This document shows positions 1 through 4,533 of a DNA stretch of 5,553 nt, one piece after another. The position numbers were made by a program, and so were the translations under genes. Origin of the DNA: an uncultured Clostridia bacterium (GTDB taxonomy: Bacteria > Bacillota > Clostridia > Oscillospirales > Ruminococcaceae); the NCBI GenBank assembly GCA_937894185.1, contig CALCSA010000153.1:1-5553 (forward strand), given 5' to 3'. A model generated the notes under the pieces. It saw nothing but the letters and a program-made list of their open reading frames with translations. It had not been told where the DNA came from and did not search any database. How positions within the stretch are numbered: position 1 is the first letter of the stretch; the number at the start of each line of letters is the position of its first letter.

Positions 1-9
1 CTTGCCCAT
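1..9 (-). CDS. Possible start of a leftward gene, cut by the window edge
   Basis: Read on the minus strand, an ATG at 9-7 follows a purine-rich stretch containing GAGGAGGA (17-10), then Gly and Lys codons run off the window. The AGGAGG core lies only one base from this ATG, which is too close for a normal start. Either the GGTGAGG part just upstream does the pairing, or the true start lies beyond position 1. Nothing can be said of the product. The alternative is a chance ATG. Confidence 0.3.
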
Positions 10-28
10 TCCTCCTCACCCTGGGCAA
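2..28 (-). repeat. 7-bp inverted repeat around the putative ribosome binding site
   Basis: TTGCCCA at 2-8 is the exact inverse of TGGGCAA at 22-28, with 13 bases between them. In a minus-strand transcript the arms would form a hairpin whose loop carries the GAGGAGGA element and whose 3' arm carries most of the ATG at 9-7. That could modulate translation of the leftward gene, or the DNA could be an operator. The repeat is seen directly; any function is inference. Confidence 0.4.
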
Positions 29-127
29 AGTTGCGAACTTCAGTGTACTCTATCCATTATCATTCAAGATGAGATCGCACTTGACAATAGAGGCATTTAA
101 CACCAAAGTTTTCCTATACTTTAGATT

Positions 128-143
128 ATGCACTCATGCACTC
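128..143. repeat. Tandem 8-bp duplication
   Basis: ATGCACTC occurs twice head to tail (128-135 and 136-143). It lies in non-coding DNA downstream of the kinase gene. Only two copies are present, so it may be simple replication slippage; no function is implied. Confidence 0.6.
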
Positions 144-164
144 AAATAGTTACAATGCAATATG

Positions 165-177
165 ACTTGAATCAAGT
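165..177. repeat. 13-bp perfect palindrome in the gap
   Basis: ACTTGA and TCAAGT flank a single central A at 171. It could be a small operator or a weak hairpin about 40 bases past the kinase stop codon. The stem is AT-rich and no T-run follows on the minus strand, so it is not a convincing terminator. Confidence 0.4.
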
Positions 178-216
178 TAGAGTACAAAGCGGGATGGCCA
201 CTGACTGGAAGATGTT

Positions 217-1416
217 TCAGAACCCCACAATAAAACTGGTTCCATCCTCCAGATTACTCTGCACCTTCAAGTTAGCGCCGTGCTGTCTTGCGATTTCCGC
301 TGCGATGGACAGACCCAGGCCGTAGCCGCCCTTTGATTTGTTCCTAACGCTGTCCTGTCTGTAAAAGCGGTCAAACAGATGATCCAAATGACCCTTTTCG
401 ATATATGCCGGCGTGTTCCTGATACTGAGCTGAGGTTTCTCTCGAATCATTTTCACTTCCACGGTAATCCTGCCGCCTTCCGGCGTGTACTTCACTGCGT
501 TGTCTAAGAGGATACCCAGAAGCTGGCGTAGGAGGTCTTTGTCGCCTTGAACTTTCAGGTTGGCTTGAATGTTGATGTCCAGGATCTGCTTTTTTTCAAA
601 AGCCAGGGGTTCATAGGCCAGTGCCATTTCTGAAGCCAGGTCGGAGAGGGACAGGGCTTGCTTGGGGATTCCCTGCAGGCTTTCGTCTGCATGGGCCAGA
701 AACAAAAGGTTCTCAATCAGTTTTTTCATCATCAGGCCTTCGGTGCGGGCTGCATTCAACCAGAGGTTGTTCCCCTGTTCGCTTTCCAGGATGTCCAGGT
801 TGGCTAAGATGACGGTGAGAGGGGTTCTTAACTCATGGGAGGCATCGGACACGAAGCGTTGCTGCTGCTGCCAAGCGCGTTCAACCGGGCGCAGTGTCCA
901 CCTGGACAGGAGGATGGACAACAGAAAGAAGACACCCAGGGCAGCCAGGTAGGTCAGTGTCCAAGTCCATTGGCTGATGTTTAGCTGGGCCTGTTCGTTT
1001 TGTAGGTTGATGAAAGCGATGCGACCATCACCCCGGGCATATGCCAGGCCCAGGTCTGACCAGAAGCCCATGCTTTCTTGTTCCGCCATGGCTTTGCTAC
1101 TGATTGTTTGAAGGGTATGCTCGTCCACTTCCACCCATGGGGTGCGCAGCTCCCAGCCTTCTTCTCCCCACTTGATGGCGGTGAAGGTAAGCCGGGGGCG
1201 GAAAAGCCTCTGGTTACCTGTGGGCGGAGTGCTCGGGAAGTACTGCCTCAGCTTAAAATGTTGGTCTACTGCCAGTTCCAGGCGCAGAGCGCTTTCGTAA
1301 TCCCGTTGAAACTGCAGCTGGTTGGAGATGAGTCCGGCAGCGAGCACCACGGTCATTACCACGAAGACCAGGAGCATGCTGATCAGGATAAATTTTCGGC
1401 GTAAGGTTTTAATCAC
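217..1416 (-). CDS. Sensor histidine kinase, HAMP-less CiaH-like type
   Basis: This 399-residue membrane histidine kinase is expected to autophosphorylate on a histidine and pass the phosphate to the regulator encoded just upstream. Seen in order: a basic N-terminus, TM1 at about 9-30, an extracytoplasmic sensor region of about 120 residues (31-150) with no cysteine, TM2 at about 152-170, then almost directly the H-box FVSDASHELRTPLT with His194. The catalytic domain has an N-box LLDNAVKY (Asn306), F-box HLFDRFYR (346-353) and G2 box GGYGLGLS (363-370). The usual G1 box (DxGxG or NTGxxI) is degenerate here: NTPAYI at 334-339, with Pro for the expected Gly. No HAMP domain fits between TM2 and the H-box. 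The start is GTG at 1416-1414, overlapping the regulator stop, with GGAG at 1428-1425 eight bases upstream. The signal sensed is unknown; family certain, CiaH likeness moderate. Confidence 0.95.
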   Translation of the reverse strand: MIKTLRRKFILISMLLVFVVMTVVLAAGLISNQLQFQRDYESALRLELAVDQHFKLRQYFPSTPPTGNQRLFRPRLTFTAIKWGEEGWELRTPWVEVDEHTLQTISSKAMAEQESMGFWSDLGLAYARGDGRIAFINLQNEQAQLNISQWTWTLTYLAALGVFFLLSILLSRWTLRPVERAWQQQQRFVSDASHELRTPLTVILANLDILESEQGNNLWLNAARTEGLMMKKLIENLLFLAHADESLQGIPKQALSLSDLASEMALAYEPLAFEKKQILDINIQANLKVQGDKDLLRQLLGILLDNAVKYTPEGGRITVEVKMIREKPQLSIRNTPAYIEKGHLDHLFDRFYRQDSVRNKSKGGYGLGLSIAAEIARQHGANLKVQSNLEDGTSFIVGF

Positions 1417-2087
1417 TCTGAAATCTCCAGCTGATAGCCCAAGCGCCGGTGGGAAGTAATTAGCACTTGGCTGCCCAGGAAGAACAACTTCTTGCGCAAG
1501 AAGGAAATATATGCTTCCACGTTGTTATCCATGGCTTCGCTATCTGCCCCCCAGACCTTAATGATCAAGTCCTCCTTGCTGATAATGTGGGCAGGCTGGC
1601 TCATGAGGATGCGAAGCACGTCCAGTTCCTTGCGGCTAAGGCGCACCTGCTTGTCCTCTCTGGTGAGGGTGCTGCTGGACAAAACCAGCTTCAGGTCGCA
1701 GAAATCCAGACTGTCCATCTGGACGGTTCCTTGGCGTCGTAGCAACGCCCGAACCCGGGCCAGCAGTTCCTCAGTAGTAAAGGGCTTGGTTAGGTAGTCA
1801 TCCGCACCACTATCCAGTCCCAGCACCTTGTCCTGCACTGTTTCCTTAGCTGTCAGCATCAGGATGGGGATGTCGCTGCCTGCCTTGCGCAGAGCAGTAG
1901 CAAGTTGATAGCCATTCCGCCCAGGCAGCATGACATCCAGGATCATCGCGTCATATTGACCGCTTAAGGCATAGTCAAGCCCACTATCGCCGTCGTGGAC
2001 GGCTTCAGCTTGATATTGCTCGCCAGCCAGCAGCCTGACGAGGGAATTGGCCAAGCTTTTCTCGTCTTCCACCACCAGGATTCGCAC
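1413..2087 (-). CDS. Response regulator, OmpR/PhoB family
   Basis: This 224-residue DNA-binding regulator is the likely phosphorylation partner of the adjacent kinase. The receiver domain (about 1-115) has all the standard residues: acidic pair Glu7-Asp8, phosphoacceptor Asp51 in ILDVMLPG, Thr79 in MLTAKE, and Lys101 in LTKPF. A winged-helix DNA-binding domain fills about 125-220, with the recognition helix near NNVEAYISFLRKKL and a final RRLGYQL wing. I chose GTG at 2087-2085 because AGGAGG lies six bases upstream and the protein then begins MRILVVEDE, normal for the family. The upstream ATG at 2120 would add 11 atypical residues and sits beside the predicted -10 box. The stop overlaps the kinase start by four bases (GTGA), so the two are probably translated in a coupled way. 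It likely binds the TTTCAG repeats upstream of both operons. Confidence 0.95.
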   Translation of the reverse strand: MRILVVEDEKSLANSLVRLLAGEQYQAEAVHDGDSGLDYALSGQYDAMILDVMLPGRNGYQLATALRKAGSDIPILMLTAKETVQDKVLGLDSGADDYLTKPFTTEELLARVRALLRRQGTVQMDSLDFCDLKLVLSSSTLTREDKQVRLSRKELDVLRILMSQPAHIISKEDLIIKVWGADSEAMDNNVEAYISFLRKKLFFLGSQVLITSHRRLGYQLEISE

Positions 2088-2093
2088 AGCTTC

Positions 2094-2099
2094 CCTCCT
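2094..2099 (-). promoter_or_regulatory. Ribosome binding site that fixes the regulator start
   Basis: AGGAGG on the minus strand lies six bases before GTG at 2087-2085. This ideal spacing decides for the GTG start over the longer ATG start at 2120, which would place the site inside the gene. Confidence 0.85.
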
Positions 2100-2111
2100 T
2101 TGCTTCCACAT

Positions 2112-2140
2112 ATTGTACATGATACCGTCACTTGCTGAAA
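2112..2140 (-). promoter_or_regulatory. Probable promoter of the regulator-kinase operon
   Basis: A TACAAT -10 box (2117-2112, five of six matches to consensus) lies 17 bases from TTTCAG (2140-2135), which occupies the -35 position but matches TTGACA poorly. A regulated promoter with the regulator bound at or over -35 fits. The start of transcription would fall near 2105, giving a leader of about 18 bases that includes the ribosome binding site. This is prediction from spacing and motifs only. Confidence 0.5.
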
Positions 2141-2151
2141 GGAACCTGAAA
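2135..2151 (-). promoter_or_regulatory. Direct-repeat operator, leftward pair
   Basis: On the minus strand TTTCAG occurs at 2151-2146 and 2140-2135, an 11-bp period with a 5-bp spacer. Tandem half-sites one helical turn apart are the usual target of OmpR/PhoB-family dimers (the Pho box and CiaR box have this form). The proximal copy lies at the -35 position of the regulator operon, which suggests autoregulation by the neighbouring regulator. Confidence 0.55.
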
Positions 2152-2163
2152 GAAAGGGTTCCT
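2140..2163. repeat. 7-bp inverted repeat between the two operators
   Basis: AGGAACC (2140-2146) and GGTTCCT (2157-2163) are exact inverse copies separated by ten bases. Five T residues follow at 2165-2169, so it resembles a terminator. It lies upstream of both predicted transcription starts and would not be transcribed from either. It may be a second protein-binding site or stop stray transcription. It overlaps the leftward operator. Confidence 0.4.
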
Positions 2164-2166
2164 ATT

Positions 2167-2187
2167 TTTCAGTTTGGTTTCAGTTTG
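2167..2187 (+). promoter_or_regulatory. Direct-repeat operator, rightward pair
   Basis: TTTCAGTTTG occurs exactly twice, at 2167-2176 and 2178-2187, an 11-bp period. It uses the same TTTCAG core as the leftward pair but faces the exporter operon. This is the expected binding-site form for the OmpR/PhoB-type regulator encoded next door, placed just upstream of the exporter promoter, so activation of the exporter is the simplest model. Ten identical bases per copy make this the strongest operator in the gap. Confidence 0.65.
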
Positions 2188-2193
2188 CTTTGG

Positions 2194-2199
2194 TAGGAT
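2194..2199 (+). promoter_or_regulatory. Weak -10 candidate for the exporter operon
   Basis: TAGGAT (four of six matches to TATAAT) lies six bases after the second operator repeat. No recognisable -35 box is present, which would suit a promoter that depends on an activator. An alternative -10 lies within TCTATC at 2203-2208. Neither is strong, so the exact promoter is uncertain. Confidence 0.25.
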
Positions 2200-2240
2200 G
2201 AGTCTATCCAGCGAGGAATTCCAGACATCAGGAGGTTGCT

Positions 2241-3623
2241 ATGAAACACAAGCGTTTGATTATTCTCATTATCCTGGCAGTCTTGCTATTGACAGGCAGC
2301 GTCGTCGCAGTTTTGGCAAGCACCGCTGCAAGAAGCTCAAGCTCCAGTGATACACCAGACGACAACAGCTCCCCAAGCTTTCAGGAAGTGACTCTGAACC
2401 TGGGCACCATCGTCAAAAACGTCATCGCAACCGGTACTTTGCGCTATGAACGCCAAGAAGACCTGCGAGCTCAGCATCAGGTAACTATCAAGACTCTGGA
2501 GGTGACAGTTGGGGACAAAATTGTAGAAGGCCAGCTGCTGGCCACCTATGACACCACAATGATCGAAGGTGAAATTGAGGAGCAGCAAGAGGCGCTGTCC
2601 CAACAAGAAGCCGCTATCATCCAGCTGATGGCCCAGCAAAAATCAGAGCAATTTATCAAGCCGGAGGTGGCTGGGGTTGTCAAAGCCCTCAATCTGGAAA
2701 CAGGGCAGATGGTACAAGCCGGACTGGACGGAAAACCAGTTGTCATCATCTCGACCAATGGTTTGATGCAGGTGGCATTCACGCCCAGCCAGGAGCTGAG
2801 TCTGGACCAGAGCGTCCGGGTGAAAATCAGCGCAAATACGATTCAGACGGGCAGCGTGGCCAGAATGTTGGAGGACGACAGCGTGCTGGTTACCTTTCCC
2901 GACAGCCAGGCAGCCATGGACCAGGAAGTGCAGGTTCTCATCGGCAATGTGGAAATCGGCGCCGGCAAGGCGCAAATCAGCCTGCCTTATTCACTGTATA
3001 CCGATGTAGATGGAGTTGTGAACAGTGTGCAAGTGAAACTCAACAGCAAGGTCACCAGGAACACCTCCTTATACAAGGTGGTCAATGCTGGGGTTTCCAA
3101 AGAATACACCGATGCCCTTGCTAAGCGGAAGGAATTGGAGGATGAGATCTCCCGTTTGGAGCGTTTGCTGGCACAGCCTGGCTTCCAAAGCAACGGGGAA
3201 GGCATCATATCGGAGATAGTGGCCCAACCAGGGGCACGTTTGGCAGAAGGTGAAACACTTGTTAAATACTATCCCAGCCAGGCCTTTGTGCTGGATGTGT
3301 CTGTAGATGAGTTGGACATCCTGTCCCTGAAGGTGGGCCAGGAAGGCTGGGCGAAGTTGGATGCTCTGTCTGACAACATGATGCGGGTTGTGGTAACAAA
3401 GATTTCTCCCTTGGGCAGTACCCAGAGCGGCATCACCAATTACACCGTGAGCCTGGCAGTCCAAGAGGATGAGCGCCTGATGAGCGGCATGAATGGCACA
3501 GCCACCTTGACGGTGGGCCAGGCGAAAGACAGCGTTCTGGTACCCTTGGCCGCCCTGATGAACGACCGCCAGGGGAGCTATGTGCTGCTGAAAGATCGGG
3601 TGAAAAAGAAGACGGCGGCGTGA
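2241..3623 (+). CDS. Membrane-fusion-type efflux adaptor, main part (frame broken at the 3' end)
   Basis: This is an HlyD/MacA-type adaptor that would link to the MacB-like transporter encoded downstream and act outside the membrane. An N-terminal signal anchor (hydrophobic about 6-27, no lipobox cysteine) is followed by a Ser-rich linker. Then come a lipoyl half at about 75-103, a short predicted hairpin (107-137), a second half (139-170) and a beta-barrel (175-250). A second set follows: lipoyl halves at about 247-282 and 312-343 around a coiled hairpin (284-310), then a beta-barrel (345-425). The membrane-proximal domain begins at VLVPLAALM (432-440). Two modules are present where MacA has one. 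The frame stops at 3621-3623, but the protein clearly continues in the -1 frame (3620-3853). As read, it is 460 residues with the last eight out of register. AGGAGG at 2230-2235 lies five bases before the ATG. Confidence 0.9.
   Translation: MKHKRLIILIILAVLLLTGSVVAVLASTAARSSSSSDTPDDNSSPSFQEVTLNLGTIVKNVIATGTLRYERQEDLRAQHQVTIKTLEVTVGDKIVEGQLLATYDTTMIEGEIEEQQEALSQQEAAIIQLMAQQKSEQFIKPEVAGVVKALNLETGQMVQAGLDGKPVVIISTNGLMQVAFTPSQELSLDQSVRVKISANTIQTGSVARMLEDDSVLVTFPDSQAAMDQEVQVLIGNVEIGAGKAQISLPYSLYTDVDGVVNSVQVKLNSKVTRNTSLYKVVNAGVSKEYTDALAKRKELEDEISRLERLLAQPGFQSNGEGIISEIVAQPGARLAEGETLVKYYPSQAFVLDVSVDELDILSLKVGQEGWAKLDALSDNMMRVVVTKISPLGSTQSGITNYTVSLAVQEDERLMSGMNGTATLTVGQAKDSVLVPLAALMNDRQGSYVLLKDRVKKKTAA
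3602..3623 (+). other. Frame change within the adaptor gene
   Basis: The upstream frame reads GTG AAA AAG AAG and stops at TGA 3621-3623. The -1 frame reads GAA GAC GGC GGC GTG AAA with no stop and continues the family's C-terminal domain. A G_AAA_AAG heptamer (3602-3608) sits at the join. One extra A in the five-A run would restore one frame. The cause may be a sequencing indel, a real mutation, -1 ribosomal slippage, or restart at the overlapping GTG (3620-3622). I rank an indel or mutation first: no well-placed stimulatory stem or Shine-Dalgarno element is seen. Confidence 0.8.
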
Positions 3624-3853
3624 AAACCTATGTGGAGTTGGGGCTGTCTGATGCCAACTATGTGGCGGCGACATCCGGTGTTCAGGCAGGGGACGTGGTG
3701 CTGGTGCGGCCCAGTGCCATGGAAGGGAACAGGCAAAACCAGTTCAGTTTTGACCAGATGAACCCGGGCAGGCAGCAGATGCCTGGCGGCTTTCCCGGCG
3801 GGGGCGGTTTCCCCGGGGGAGGAGGCTTTCCGGGCGGGGGAGACAGACCATGA
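3620..3853 (+). CDS. C-terminal part of the efflux adaptor, separate frame
   Basis: These 77 codons are the rest of the membrane-proximal domain of the gene at 2241. TYVELGLSDANYV and GVQAGDVVLV are the typical last strands of MacA/HlyD-type adaptors, directly after the YVLLKD strand in the other frame. A Gln/Asn-rich linker and a flexible tail of three GGFPGG repeats follow. If it starts on its own, it would use GTG 3620-3622, overlapping the upstream stop (GTGA), but no good ribosome binding site precedes it. It has no signal peptide, so alone it would stay in the cytoplasm and make little sense. It is best read as part of one adaptor of about 537 residues. Its stop overlaps the ATPase start (ATGA). 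An independent small protein is unlikely. Confidence 0.8.
   Translation: MKTYVELGLSDANYVAATSGVQAGDVVLVRPSAMEGNRQNQFSFDQMNPGRQQMPGGFPGGGGFPGGGGFPGGGDRP
3785..3838 (+). repeat. Three 18-bp units encoding GGFPGG
   Basis: Units at 3785-3802, 3803-3820 and 3821-3838 each encode Gly-Gly-Phe-Pro-Gly-Gly, with varied third bases (TTT/TTC, CCC/CCG, GGC/GGG/GGA/GGT). The coding variation suggests the protein repeat is kept by selection. Copy number can change without breaking the frame. The glycine codons at the end (GGGGGAG, 3836-3842) also provide a purine-rich ribosome binding site for the ATPase gene starting at 3850. Confidence 0.8.
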
Positions 3854-4533
3854 TAAAAATGTGTGACATCAACAAATGTTACCGCCTGAGCGGAGAGGAT
3901 ATCCATGCTTTGAACCAGGTGAGCATTGATATCGAAGATGGTGAATATGTGGCCATCATCGGCCCCTCCGGCAGCGGCAAGTCCACCCTGATGAACATAA
4001 TCGGTTGCCTGGACGTGCCTGACAGTGGAAGCTACCAACTGGCTGGCACTGACACCCGAAAGTTCTCCGGCAGGCAGCTGGCAAACTTGCGCAACACCCA
4101 CATTGGCTTTATTTTTCAAGGCTTTAACCTTCTGGGCCGCTTAAACGCCTTGGAAAACGTGGAACTGCCTCTCATTTACCAAGGCCTGTCCCGGAAACGT
4201 CGCCGGTTACAGGCCATGGAAGCCCTGGCCAGCGTGGGCCTGGCTGACCGGGTGAAGCATCGCCCCCAGCAACTATCCGGCGGTCAGCAGCAACGGGTAG
4301 CTATTGCCAGGGCTCTGGCGACCAAACCTCAGCTGATCTTGGCAGATGAGCCCACCGGCAACCTGGACAGTGTCACAGGCGAAGAGATTATGGATCTGTT
4401 TGACCGCCTCAATCGGGAGGGCAATACCATTGTTCTCATCACTCATGATCAGGATATTGCAGCCCGGGCCAATCGCAGACTGTCCATTGTGGATGGCAAA
4501 ATAACTGAAGAAACAGGAAAGGGGAGTGCCTGA
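3850..4533 (+). CDS. ABC transporter ATP-binding protein, MacB/LolD type
   Basis: This 227-residue ATPase would drive the exporter by ATP hydrolysis at the cytoplasmic face, paired with the permease that follows. All motifs are intact: Walker A GPSGSGKST (38-46), Q-loop Gln90 in FIFQGFNLL, signature LSGGQ (142-146), Walker B LILADEP with Asp166 and catalytic Glu167, D-loop NLDS (171-174), and H-loop His199. The FQxFNLL stretch after the Q-loop and the TGNLDS sequence are typical of the LolD/MacB/FtsE group. Length is normal for a stand-alone domain; unlike E. coli MacB, ATPase and permease are separate genes, as in YknY/YknZ. It starts at ATG inside the adaptor stop (ATGA), and its stop overlaps the permease start (TGATG), so translation is probably coupled. 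Confidence 0.96.
   Translation: MIKMCDINKCYRLSGEDIHALNQVSIDIEDGEYVAIIGPSGSGKSTLMNIIGCLDVPDSGSYQLAGTDTRKFSGRQLANLRNTHIGFIFQGFNLLGRLNALENVELPLIYQGLSRKRRRLQAMEALASVGLADRVKHRPQQLSGGQQQRVAIARALATKPQLILADEPTGNLDSVTGEEIMDLFDRLNREGNTIVLITHDQDIAARANRRLSIVDGKITEETGKGSA

Larger units (their letters stand above)
10..216. other. Intergenic gap between the kinase gene and the left edge
   Basis: This AT-richer stretch contains no convincing gene; a short plus-strand frame from 128 is partly a shadow of the kinase gene. It holds an 8-bp tandem duplication and a 13-bp palindrome (listed separately). A minus-strand TTGTCA (87-82) and GATAAT (61-56) resemble promoter boxes, but they are 20 bases apart, so any promoter for the leftward gene is weak or unproven. 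I see no clear terminator after the kinase: no GC-rich stem followed by T residues. Confidence 0.5.

Noticed and set aside
81..120. TTGACA (81-86) with TATACT (115-120) as a plus-strand promoter
   Set aside because: The spacing is 28 bases, far beyond the usual 16-18, and no plus-strand gene follows.
662..952. Plus-strand open frames within the kinase gene, here and at 1078-1404
   Set aside because: They are shadows of the kinase gene, whose conserved H-, N- and G-boxes lie in the minus-strand frame.
2140..2169. Rho-independent terminator for an upstream gene
   Set aside because: The flanking genes diverge from this region, so no transcript is expected to end here.
3571..3577. AGGGGAG as a Shine-Dalgarno stimulator for slippage
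   Set aside because: It is 24 bases before the heptamer, about twice the distance known for dnaX-type stimulation.
3636..3659. Stem AGTTGG/CCAACT as a stimulator of -1 frameshifting
   Set aside because: It begins 27 bases after the A_AAG site, too far for a usual stimulator, and is only six pairs with a 12-base loop.
3069..3674. Long minus-strand open frame (about 200 codons) opposite the adaptor gene
   Set aside because: It has no recognisable domain, is rich in His, Gln and Arg as expected for the antisense of a GC-richer gene, and overlaps a clear adaptor protein on the plus strand.
3682..4119. Minus-strand open frame with Pro-Gly-Lys repeats
   Set aside because: The repeat is the antisense of the GGFPGG coding repeat; the real proteins lie on the plus strand.
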